64,000 nt of DNA from Laburnicola sp. R22_1 (lineage: Eukaryota > Ascomycota > Dothideomycetes > Pleosporales > Didymosphaeriaceae), in NCBI GenBank assembly GCA_014281115.1, contig JACONQ010000021.1, positions 124,001-188,000 of the forward strand, read 5' to 3'. The position numbers and the translations under genes were made by a program. Positions 11,372 to 20,191 of the stretch are shown here, piece by piece. Below the pieces are notes generated by a model. The model worked only from the letters and a program-made list of their open reading frames with translations, was not told the DNA's origin and made no database searches. The number at the start of each line of letters is the position of its first letter. Positions within the stretch are counted from its first letter, which is position 1.

Positions 11372-11500
11372 TATTTAAAATCGACTTTTTCTGGCTGCCT
11401 TATTCTTCACACTACATCCTGGGTTTCTAAGGAACTAAAACTTAAACAAGCACAATTTCATGTGAGGGATCAAAATCTTACCACATATAAATTCATTGCT
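11372..11500 (+). repeat. Array unit 9
   Basis: TATTTAAAA at 11372 stands at the TATA position. A CACTACATCCTGGG block and GGAACTAAAA lead to slots at 11441-11459 and 11476-11494 (19 each). Confidence 0.6.
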
Positions 11501-11615
11501 GTGCTCTTTCCAGTGCATCCTGGGTTTTCAGTAACAAATAAAACAAAGACGAAATCAGTGTGGGAAATTAAGATCACAATGTGAACGACGTATGGCCGAC
11601 TTCGCCGTGCGTTCC
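11486..11615 (+). repeat. Array unit 10, overlapping unit 9
   Basis: A TATAAAT at 11486 falls inside the second slot of unit 9 and is followed by CAGTGCATCCTGGG. Slots are at 11544-11558 (15) and 11572-11591 (20), then ATGGCCGACTTCGCCGTG. Confidence 0.5.
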
Positions 11616-11689
11616 TCAACTCATACAAAAACACGATGAACAAAATGAAAATCAGAGCTGGATCTGCATCCGTGTGGTTGTTTTGATTG

Positions 11690-11900
11690 GAGCAAGAAAA
11701 GAAATGCCGCATCTCATGTGCGCTATAACAGAATCTGGCTCGACTCTAGTATGTAAAGCCGAACGCTTCTTCTCTGCTTATCTTCCTTTCATTACACTAC
11801 ACCAAGCTTTTGGGAAGACAAAAAATATGACACCTTGGCATGTGGGAGATTTAAACTTGCATGTACTGACCCTATGGCTGCTTTCGCCGTGTCTGGCGTC
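11690..11900 (+). repeat. Array unit 11
   Basis: Slots at 11701-11715 (15), 11824-11839 (16) and 11856-11873 (18). The final block is ATGGCTGCTTTCGCCGTG. I see only a weak TATA candidate (TATGTAAA at 11751). Confidence 0.5.
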
Positions 11901-11959
11901 AACCCGTCTCTAAACTTTCACAAATCACGGACATGGAGAGCTGTGGTTGGTTTAGTTGG

Positions 11960-12165
11960 ATGTAGGATGGAATGATGCGCATTATCTTCAAGCTTTAAAA
12001 AGTTGGTTTGGTCGGAATCCCAATATAAAAGCCTAGCTTTGTCTCTTACTTCTCTTCTCCTTACACTGCACGTATTTCTAGGAAACTAAAAAAACTGCTA
12101 AACTATTGTCACATGTGGGAGATCGAAAATACGAACAAGCTACATTATATGCCAAGGGGTGGGAG
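11960..12165 (+). repeat. Array unit 12
   Basis: ATGATGCGCATTATC element near 11973, TATAAAA at 12024, CACTGCACG block. Slots at 12095-12112 (18) and 12130-12148 (19). Confidence 0.65.
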
Positions 12166-12189
12166 GTCTTGCGCTTCTTAGGCCTTTTT

Positions 12190-12400
12190 CCTACATTCTT
12201 TCCTCTTCAAGTTGCACCCTGAGTTCGAGACACTAAAAAAGTTCGCTACCGCTTTATGTGGGAGACTAAAACGTCGTGTACACAACGCGATGTGGGGGAT
12301 CAAAACACAAAACGCCAAATTATTCCTGCGTTCCGCGTGCCAGCCTGGAATTAGTCTAAAACAATTCGACAGTCAGTTCATGCCGCTGGTGGAAGTGTGC
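12190..12400 (+). repeat. Array unit 13
   Basis: A TTGCACCCTGAG block leads to slots at 12239-12255 (17), 12272-12289 (18), 12306-12324 (19) and 12362-12379 (18), with AGACTAAAA, GATCAAAA and GTCTAAAA boxes. No clear TATA box is seen before it. Confidence 0.6.
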
Positions 12401-12429
12401 TGGCTTCCTAGATCTTCCGCACTTTTGCT

Positions 12430-12600
12430 TTCCTCTTCACGTCATATCCTGGGTTTAAGAAACCAAAATTCTGCCCTAATGTGTCTTTATATGGGAAATG
12501 AAAAAGGAATACTAGTTCCATCAAAGCCCCTAGCTGTTTTCAGTCTGGATCACTGGAGTTTGTTAAAACTTGGCTACCCGTCAGGTTTATGGGGTGAGAG
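12430..12600 (+). repeat. Array unit 14, degraded
   Basis: A CATATCCTGGG block is followed by slots of irregular length at 12469-12490 (22), 12506-12521 (16) and 12569-12588 (20). Confidence 0.4.
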
Positions 12601-12624
12601 AAGATACTATGCTTCTTTATTGTT

Positions 12625-12731
12625 ACTCGTGCAATTTCTCTCTTCACACTGCACCCTGGGTTCTAAAACCTAAAAATTACGGCTGAGACTCCAAATGGGA
12701 AAATTGAAACATGGCAATAGACAACTATCGC
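12625..12731 (+). repeat. Array unit 15, split by a hAT insertion
   Basis: CACTGCACCCTGGG and CCTAAAA precede a slot at 12676-12694 (19). A second slot at 12710-12726 (17) ends where the hAT element entered; the unit resumes at 15966 with ATCGCTGTGG, an ATGGCTGTG-like block. Confidence 0.65.
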
Positions 12732-15700
12732 CAGCGCTTCCATCCGTACGTACACCCGTACACCCGTACAGTAAAGGGAGTCTGTACGGACCAAATCTTG
12801 GCGTATTTGGTACGCGTACCGTACAGTGACCCGTACGTACGGGACCGTATACGGACTGTCATCTGTACGTACGGGACCCGTATACTGAGGGCTGTACGTA
12901 CGTACGGATCCGTAGATTTGGCCGTATATACGGATGTACGGGTCCACTTTTTATAGTGTTTTTTCAGTGTTTTCACACTGAGTATAGTACTTATTGTACT
13001 TATCAAATAGCTGACCTAACAAGGTTGTTAAGGTGACTTTGTACAGCTCCTCTCTTTACCCAATTCTTCTACAATTATAGAGCTTCAATATTGCCGCCCT
13101 AGAGACAATTTCGGTCGCTAGTAACTGTCCTCCCTGCCCCGCTAAACGCTCTCTCACAGTCGCATGACGTTGCGGGGATAGACAGGTAATTAAGGGCCAT
13201 TTAATAGAGAGTGGGATACAACTTAAAACCAACCTGCTCCTACTAGGTAATTGGATTGTCTAGGCGTTTGTCGTTGGTGTTTGCAAAGACAGCGAGGTGT
13301 TTATTATGGGTCGCATAGTAATCGTCAAGCTCGCTCATGCGGGCCTTCTTAGCCTTGTGCTTATAACCCATCATATAATGGGTGTCAACAGCCAGCGAGT
13401 CCTCGTATCGCGACGCGTAACCGTTAGGTGTCTTCCAGCAAGAAGGAGGCTTGGTCTCTAGCCTCTCGTCGCCTCCTTGCAACAGCTGCTCCGAAAATCG
13501 CTTAACATATAGCTCAAAGGTCGCCTTCATGTCCAACTCCACCTTACAATAATATTTGTTGTCGTGCCGCCATCGCTGCTTGAACCAAGCAATACGTAGT
13601 CGCGGGGCGAGGACGGTGGCGACAGCGTACGGAGACGGCGTGACGTCAAATATTATCCTTAACCAGTATGTGTTGAGCTTTTCAAAACCTTGATTAATAC
13701 CTCCCTTTAGGAACTCGTCGTGGCTGTTTTCAAGGGTACGTTTTTCCTCCCTAATCGTCAAGTCAAGGACGTTCAGATTCGTGATCGTTTGCCAGATAGA
13801 GCCAAAACCAGACTTGCTTGTGTTGCCCTCAAGTCTTTTTGTCATCTTATAAAATGGCTGGAGCATATCGGCGAGGCTCTTGGCCTGGTCCCATTTGTCA
13901 GGCGTGAGACAATCGAGTGCGGGATTAAAGCCGTCCTCCTCCTCCTTGTCCTCCGCATTATTGACGACGCCCTTTGACTGACGCTATTAGCGGATGAACC
14001 GGTCAATGGACTCCTTTAGCTCATAGCCGCGCACCAGCATGAGGTACACAGAGTGCCACCTCACCCCGCTGTCGACAACTAGCGTTAAGGGCGTGAACTG
14101 AAGAAGCTCGCCAACGTTCTTGCGTTGCATCTGCTGGAACGTATGGCGACGCTTGTTGGACGCGTTGATAGCGACGACAAGGTTGTGCAGCCGTCCGACA
14201 ATGCCGCGACGGCGAAATATCGCGAATTGCGACTTGGGTGGTGCGTTGGCTAGGTCGCGCTCAAATTGAGAGACTCCGTCGCCGTATATGATGGCCTTGA
14301 CAATTAGATTGATGATGTGTTCTGCGCAGCGTATTTGGTTCTCAGCTGTGAGTTCGAGCTTGAGGAGTATGTTGAGGGCGTTGATAAACGTTGCGTTGTT
14401 GTTTGTCGCGTTGTCACCTATAAAGCAGCCAAACTTGTCCTGAAACCCATACTCTAACACGACCGCCGCGACGACGGCGCCCTGGTTTTCGCCTGTGTGG
14501 TCACCAGAGAGGTTACGGAAGGCGATAAGGATGTCCTAGTGGACCTTTTGCGCGTCTATATAACAAAGTTAGTAAGTGTACACAACGCCTGGAGCTGGTA
14601 GGTATGTACAACTGACCGACAAAGTGCGCTGTGACGCCAAGAAACGACAGGTAGTTGCTCGACGTCCATATGTCGACGCTGACATGGACAAGAGACTCAG
14701 CACCGCGCAGCAGAGAGGCCACCTCCTCTGTCCTCTCCTCCAGCATGTTTGTAACGTACGCCGCGAGCGTGGTGGGGTTGGCGGGGAGGGCAGCGAGCAG
14801 CGAGCGGCGATTCCAGGTAAGCAGCGCCCTCGTCGCCGGCGAGGTCGCCTCTGCAAAGGACATATCGTTGGTGATAACCCAGTCGACGTAGGCCCTCTAC
14901 AACTCCTCCTCTTGCCATGGTGCCTTTGACAGGACGCTGTCTGCACCCGGAACACTAATCGCACCTCGAGCGGCGTTAAAAGGCGTCACGACCGCTGGCC
15001 CCGCCACCAGACCGCCCGTCGCTGATATGAAATGGGCCTTTTCTAGGTGTTTTGTTATATGGTGGGTGGACTCCGAAAACTTCGCACAATCGCGCTTCTT
15101 CATCTCGTGGCAGTACTTACACAACCAGACGCGTCTCTCCTTACCGCTAGCGCTGGCGTTGCGAAACACCAAATCCGCGCCGTGATCGTATATAGGCGAC
15201 CTGGCCGCGCCACCAAGAAGTTGGCGCTTGTTGACAACGCGATAACCCAGCGCGTCGCCCGGCAGGTGCTGGTGGTACTTATACACGTTGTTCCAGTCGA
15301 TATCAAAGCGCAGGCCAACATTGGATTCGTCCTCAGCGTCGGGGTACGCATGAGGCAGGTTATATGGCAAGCGCGACAAGTCAAGAGAGGACGCGGACGC
15401 GGACGCGACGCCGCTCAAGCCGCTCAAGCCAATTGGCGACTCAGGCGGTGGCGAGGATGCCGGCACCAAGGACACCTGCGACGACGAGGCTGTGGAGACC
15501 GTGGGCCGTACTGGCTGTTTACCCAGCCTCTTTAACGCCGCAGAATGATACGGCAACTGCTGCGAGGACAACGACGACGATGCTGAGGCCTGCGACGAGC
15601 CCTGAGCTGCTCGCGGTGGTTGACTGCGCAGGTGGCGATCCATATTGCGCTAAGATAAGACGACGATAATGGCTGGCGGCGACGGCGACGACGTGGTAAT

Positions 15701-15965
15701 GTGGTTGATGGAATTTGAAACTTCACCGTGACTCACTGTGGGCAGGACGACGACGACAACGCACAAGGACGGCATCTTAAGCGAAATCTCTGATCACTAG
15801 AGCTCAAAAGTTGACGCTGGAAACACAGTGATTTTGGTGTTTTTCACACTAAAACAACACCAAAACAACGCCAAAACAACACTAAAAAGGGTACCCGTAC
15901 GTCCGTATATACGGCCGTATATGGCTGTACGTACGGATCCGTAATACGTACTGATGGAAGCGCTG
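12732..15965 (-). mobile_element. hAT DNA transposon, 3.23 kb, with 8 bp target duplication
   Basis: The ends are inverted: CAGCGCTTCCATC at 12732-12744 and its complement at 15953-15965. The direct repeat ACTATCGC lies at 12724-12731 and again at 15966-15973, the 8 bp expected for hAT. Both subterminal regions are full of GTACGTACGG-like repeats, as hAT elements often are. The element is not RIP-mutated in look and its flanks match cleanly, so insertion is probably recent. Removing it restores a normal array unit. Confidence 0.93.
13243..15643 (-). pseudogene. hAT transposase, interrupted
   Basis: The reading runs from an ATG at 15643 leftwards. The first part carries a BED-type zinc finger (CKYCHEMKKRDCAKF then HITKHLEKAH). 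Next comes DIWTSSNYLSFLGVTAHF, then IGDNATNNNA and the RCAEHIINLIVKAI segment, matching the DDE core layout of hAT transposases. A continuous frame is blocked by two adjacent stops (TAA TAG) at about 13981-13986. Small gaps at 14864-14896 and 14461-14512 may be introns or lesions. The frame ends at 13243 without a clear hAT dimerisation domain, so the protein is probably inactive unless supplied in trans. Confidence 0.75.
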
Positions 15966-16185
15966 ACTATCGCTGTGGTCTGTGTGATGCTCCAAAGTCA
16001 CCTAAAACGAAAGGCCAAAACTTCTATGGTGCCAGAGAAGTTCTCTGAATTCATTCATCTTTGCCGTGCGTTCTCCGCTCCTCACACAGCATCTCAAAAT
16101 CTTGGAAACTAAAAAATTCTTCTCATACCCACCTATGGGGAGGTTGAATTTTCAACTCCTACCTATGATGACTGCGTTTGGTGTG
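15966..16185 (+). repeat. Array unit 16
   Basis: Slots at 16008-16025 (18, after CCTAAAA), 16117-16134 (18, after GGAAACTAAAA) and a short one at 16151-16164. The final block is ATGATGACTGCGTTTGG. It is a tandem partner of unit 17. Confidence 0.65.
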
Positions 16186-16189
16186 GTGC

Positions 16190-16435
16190 TCCGAAGTCAT
16201 CTGAAATCGTGGAACGCGATATTTATGGAGCCAGAGAAGTTCTCTGACTTTCTTAATCTTTGCCGTGCGTTCTTTGCTCCCCACACGGCATCTCGAGATC
16301 TTGGGAACTAAAAACCTTTATCACGCCAACCTATGGGGAGGTTGAATTTCCAACTACCAGCTATGATGACTGCGTTTGGTGTGGAGCCCCAAAAGTCAAA
16401 ACCAACGCTGCTCTAGACGTGGAAAACTCTTACTT
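16190..16435 (+). repeat. Array unit 17
   Basis: Slots at 16207-16224 (18), 16314-16332 (19) and 16351-16362 (12). Its flanks align with unit 16 over about 200 bp with few changes, yet the first slot is unrelated between the two. Confidence 0.65.
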
Positions 16436-16740
16436 TTTTTAAATAAACTATCGAAGCATACGATGTGAAATCATCTATGGAACCAGCATCCACATCAACC
16501 TAGCGCGATAAGCTCGGCTACATAAGCTCCCTCGAACTGTATCATCCTATTATTCACGTTGAAATGAACGCTCCGGATAATACAAATCGCAACCAGTCCA
16601 ACGCATGGAGAACATAACAGCGTAACTCTGAAAATTATGGTTCGCGTCGAGCCTGGATTTGGGAGTCCTTTTAAAAATGCCCAGGCTCTTCTTAGATAAA
16701 GGGGCTAGTGCTCTTCCAGTAGTTTCCTTGGGCCACCGAA

Positions 16741-16890
16741 ACCATAATGGTCATCATCATCGAGCCATTAGGCTAGCACCATCTAATTCAGCTATATAAG
16801 CTTGTTAGTTCTTGCTCCTACCTTGCCTCTCACACCACATATTCAAAGCCTTAAATCCAAAACATCAACAATGGTTCTGAACCGTGGTTG
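16741..16890 (+). repeat. Array unit 18, minimal
   Basis: ATAATGGTCATCATCATC element at 16744, TATATAAG at 16793, CTCACACCACA block, then one slot at 16856-16870 (15) followed by ATGG. Confidence 0.45.
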
Positions 16891-17070
16891 AGTCGACCCT
16901 GCCAGTGAACGCAACGGCCTTGCGGGGTGCTGAACGATGAGCGTGTCATCAACTAGATCACATGTATTTATGTGATAGATATCTTTCATAGAGCTAGTAT
17001 ATAGAAAAATAGGTTATAGCTAGATTTTCTTTTACTATAGTATAGTTGCGGGATGCAGCTTTGTTTACAA

Positions 17071-17165
17071 AAAAAAATCTAAAATATTTTAACAAAGCAA
17101 TCATGTCGTGTCGTGGCAGACTCAAATAGACAACTTCTTCTCGTATGGCTGTGTCGGCGCGTCTA
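17071..17165 (+). repeat. Array unit 19
   Basis: TCTAAAA is followed by a slot at 17085-17102 (18), ATGTCGTGTC scaffold, and a slot at 17127-17144 (18), then ATGGCTGTGTCGGCG. I see no clear TATA box. 16891-17070 between units 18 and 19 shows no other feature. Confidence 0.55.
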
Positions 17166-17235
17166 TAGCGCAAAATATATCAGATCCTATCTAACATGGA
17201 GATGGGAGTAGAAGGGAGGCTGCTTTGACTTGGAA

Positions 17236-17520
17236 GTGATGATGATAGGTCTGAGCATCACGTGATTATGACAGCTGCGGAACAAAAGTGATGGTATTAG
17301 ACCTTTATTTGTCTATCCTAAGGTAAAACACGAGATTTAAGATATGTTGTAGCGCTATAATTCGTTCTTGGTTCTGTGTATAAAAGCTTCTCGCTCTTCC
17401 CGATTCCTTCCTTCTCACACTGCACCCTAAAGCTTCTCAAACTAAAACCACCTTCAGATAGCTCGTATGGGCAACTAAAAAAAGTCAAGATCCCGACATG
17501 TCTGCCTTGGCGTGTGCGTA
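17236..17520 (+). repeat. Array unit 20
   Basis: GTGATGATGATAGG...GCATCACGTG element at 17236, TATAAAA at 17379, CACACTGCACCC block at 17416. Slots at 17448-17466 (19) and 17481-17497 (17), then ATGTCTGCCTTGGCG. Confidence 0.7.
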
Positions 17521-17579
17521 TTACCAAGGTGCATAATAATTATTATGCTGTCAGCAAAGGAACAGCAAACCTAGCTCGA

Positions 17580-17830
17580 TTATAATAATGGTGAAGCTCA
17601 ACATCTAAGTAACCGTGGCTTGCTATTTCGAGTCCGTGTATATAAGTCTGCTTGCCCTTCTAATATCTTCCTCTTTACGCTGCACCCTGGAGCTTTAGAA
17701 CTTAAACTGTATACCTCGTTGTACATGTGAAACTACAAAGGTATTCCACCTTTTCATGCCTGTATGGTGTACGTGTGCATGCTGCTTGAGATATACAAAT
17801 TCGAATTTGTCGTCCATATGGGAATGACGA
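17580..17830 (+). repeat. Array unit 21
   Basis: TATATAAG at 17639, CGCTGCACCCTGG block. Slots at 17707-17724 (18), 17740-17755 (16) and 17800-17817 (18). Confidence 0.65.
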
Positions 17831-17847
17831 AGATGTGCCTGGACTCG

Positions 17848-18060
17848 ATAATCATAATCATAATAATCATAATGATGAAGCTAACTATCGCCCTACCTTA
17901 GTTTATACCAGGAGTCTCAGTATAAGAGCACGATCGCCCTTCCTAATTTCTTTCTTTCTACAGTCTGTCCTGAATTTTCAAAACTAAAATTCTTTTCGTC
18001 ATCTTCTATGGGAGATCGAAAGACTCCTACAGTATTAAATGGCTACTTCGGCGCAGGCAA
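17848..18060 (+). repeat. Array unit 22
   Basis: AATCATAATGATGAAG element, TATAAG at 17921, ACAGTCTGTCCTG block. Slots at 17990-18007 (18) and 18022-18038 (17) around ATGGGAGATCGAAA, then ATGGCTACTTCGGCG. Confidence 0.7.
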
Positions 18061-18127
18061 ATCCCTCTTGAAGATATATCATGCCGTCTAAATGGAGAAC
18101 GGAAGGAGAGGTTCGTTTCGAATCAAT

Positions 18128-18310
18128 TATGGTGATGATGCAGCTAAGCACTACACTGTTCGATTCTTCCATATATAAACTTACTTTTCTCCCACTCTTC
18201 TTTCTCCACACTACACTACAAGCTCCTAGGAACTAAACAGGTTTCTACACCAGATATGGGAGAATAAAATTCCTACGTCGATTCTTTGATGGCCGCGCCT
18301 CGCGCTCTCG
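18128..18310 (+). repeat. Array unit 23
   Basis: ATGGTGATGATGCAGC element, TATATAAA at 18172, CACACTACACTAC block. Slots at 18238-18255 (18) and 18270-18288 (19) around ATGGGAGAATAAAA, then ATGGCCGCGCC. Confidence 0.7.
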
Positions 18311-18371
18311 CCAATAACACCAACGAACACTCCCAACAATGCTGCACCCGAACCCCGTAGAAGACGCGAGG

Positions 18372-18570
18372 CTTATGGTGACAATGAAAGTAATATTTTT
18401 CCTCACATCACCATGCGACCTCTGAGAACCTTGAGTATATAATCCCGTGTCTTCTGCACTCCTTCTGCACGCTACTCTAAGCTGCTGGGACCTAAAAAAG
18501 TCTGCTATGGAAGATATGGGCCACTAAAATTCACATGGCTTACCCACAATGGCTGCGTCCTGCCCGCTTC
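18372..18570 (+). repeat. Array unit 24
   Basis: TATATAAT at 18436, slots at 18498-18515 (18) and 18530-18548 (19) around ATGGGCCACTAAAA, then ATGGCTGCGTCC. Confidence 0.7.
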
Positions 18571-18648
18571 GCAAATATACTTGAGCAACACTTAAAAGAG
18601 TGCTACATCTAACACGAGCACAAGACATGAAGGCATTAGTCCGACGAC

Positions 18649-18892
18649 TATAATAAGTAGTGATGATGAGCATTATTACTCCAATTTAGCTTACATCTTG
18701 GAAGATGCGTATAAAAGCTTTGCTCTTCCGCACCCTTCTCCTCTACACATTGCACTTTATATTGCTAAGCACTAAAACTACCACGGTCAATTTCCATGTG
18801 CCTTTTTTTTGTGTCTCTGGTATACAGAAATTTACGAATTTTTTTTAACAGCAAAAAGCATGCTGGGTGAAAAAGTCATCGTTCCTCAGCCA
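18649..18892 (+). repeat. Array unit 25, second slot degraded
   Basis: GTGATGATGAGCATTATTAC element at 18659, TATAAAA at 18710, CACATTGCACTTT block. One clear slot at 18778-18795 (18). A poly-T stretch replaces the normal scaffold; a possible later slot lies at 18874-18891 without an ATGG. Confidence 0.55.
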
Positions 18893-18907
18893 GACGCTAA
18901 ATAAACG

Positions 18908-19100
18908 CTGATGATGGTAACCACCATGCCACCCCCCTCTAGCTTAACGTACATGGATCCGGTATATAACCCCGTGGTTTCTTACTTCCACAGTCTTCAC
19001 ACTCCATCACCGGTTTGCAGGAATAAAATCGTACCACAAAACCCTCATGGGAAAATAGAAACGAAACGAACACACGATATGGCTCCTCTGCTGCGCGTGT
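18908..19100 (+). repeat. Array unit 26
   Basis: TGATGATGGTAACCACCATG element at 18909, TATATAAC at 18963. Slots at 19029-19046 (18) and 19062-19078 (17) around ATGGGAAAATAGAAA, then ATGGCTCCTCTGC. Confidence 0.7.
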
Positions 19101-19227
19101 CCCCAAAATACCTAAAACAAATCCTCTTTATGCCATGGGAACCAGAGAACCCCCCCAAAATATCGCAGTTGTGCTGAATACCTTGGTATAATCGAAACAA
19201 CGAGGAATTCGAAAAACCGAATCGTGG

Positions 19228-19500
19228 TGCAGAGTATTACCACCACTACCACCCATCTACCCTGAAATACAGCGAAAACACATCGCACCTCGTCTTAACC
19301 CATTATTCTACCCCCCTCAAAGCCACCCTCCCACCAGCCATAGAGAAGTATATAAACCGCTGCTTCCGATCCTCTTTTTCTTCTTCTACACTACCACATC
19401 CCCTCTATCAAGCCTCTAAAATTCCAAAAGAGTTGCGAAATGTGGACTAAAAATAGAAGAGTCAAGCTTGATGTGTCTGCCCTTCTGTGCGTGCGCGTGT
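19228..19500 (+). repeat. Array unit 27
   Basis: TATATAAA at 19349, slots at 19422-19439 and 19453-19470 (18 each) around ATGTGGACTAAAA, then ATGTGTCTGCCC. Confidence 0.7.
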
Positions 19501-19619
19501 GCAGAGATGTCTTAAAAATTGGTTGACAAAGAGCTTGATGGACGCTGGAGAATTCTCAATCTCCTACTTATACAACGGCGAGTTGGCTAGGAATAAACAA
19601 AGGGTCGAGAAATGAATCT

Positions 19620-19960
19620 AGACAATGGCGATGATGAGGAGTATCAACATATAAGAATTCTTGCCTCGAGTTCGAGTATGTAAACCCCGATCTTCTTCTG
19701 TAGTCGCTGTCTACACTTGTCTGCATAACTGCTACACTAGAAACTAAAAAGACGCAGTCTAGGACGATGGAATTTAAAAAGGTTGACAAAGAAGGTTATG
19801 CGTGGGCGTTCGCCCTGATGGGCTGTATCTTCTTATGGGCCGCTGGAATGCATTGCTCTCGAACAATAAAACAGGAGCAGGCATCTCCATGGGGTTCTGT
19901 TGTGTGGGATGTTAACGTAGTTCGTGTCTATGTAAAACACAGAGGGGGTTACACCTAGTG
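19620..19960 (+). repeat. Array unit 28, last unit
   Basis: AATGGCGATGATGAGG element at 19624, TATGTAAA at 19677 in the TATA position. Slots at 19750-19766 (17), 19780-19797 (18) and 19872-19888 (17, after CAATAAAA). The pattern stops here, about 230 bp before the next gene's stop codon. Confidence 0.65.
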
Positions 19961-20191
19961 CGCAGTGGGTAGGCAGAGTTTCGCGCACAGAAGATTTCGC
20001 GCTCGCTTGCATTAAATTCCTCGCTTTGAGGAACATTCACCGTAATTGTACAAAGAGAGGAGAATAAGATAGCCATTCAATAACCAAGTTGCTTTTTTAA
20101 GAATCCTAAAACGACTGAGATGCCTGTTCTGAAGAAGGACGTGTAGTCGTGCGCTACAGCAGAGCCGGGGCCGCAAAAAGGTCAAGCCCAG

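Larger units (their letters stand above)
7474..19960 (+). repeat. Array of promoter-headed units with variable 18-19 nt slots
   Basis: A locus of about 28 units, each obeying one rule: an A-rich box ending AAAA (sometimes GAAA or TAAA), a variable slot, then ATGG or ATGTG. I located by eye more than 60 clear slots and about 85 counting degraded ones. Nearly all are 17-19 nt. In typical units two slots are separated by a scaffold such as ATGGGAGACTAAAA or ATGGGACTTTAAAA and followed by an ATGGCTGCG-type block. Heads contain TGATGATG...CATCAT, a TATAWA box, a CT-rich run and CACTGCACCC. Distances between boxes are not multiples of three and frames are not kept, so slots are not codons. Orientation is taken from the TATA boxes. 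Apart from the Fot1 fragment at 9409-9705 the locus shows no RIP-like AT collapse. Function unknown: small-RNA precursors and a bipartite protein-binding array are both possible. Confidence 0.75.

Noticed and set aside
7474..19960. CRISPR array
   Set aside because: The genome is eukaryotic by its introns and genes, spacers are 18-19 nt between poorly identical repeats, units have TATA promoters, and no cas-like gene is present. The resemblance is only structural.
7474..19960. Array of small protein genes starting at the ATG boxes
   Set aside because: Distances between successive ATGs are about 32 nt and vary, many first ATGs meet a stop after two codons, and no peptide is conserved between units.
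7474..19960. C/D or H/ACA snoRNA cluster, tRNA or 5S genes
   Set aside because: No C/D boxes at the right spacing, no ACA or hairpin pattern, and no A/B boxes or cloverleaf could be found in the units I read.
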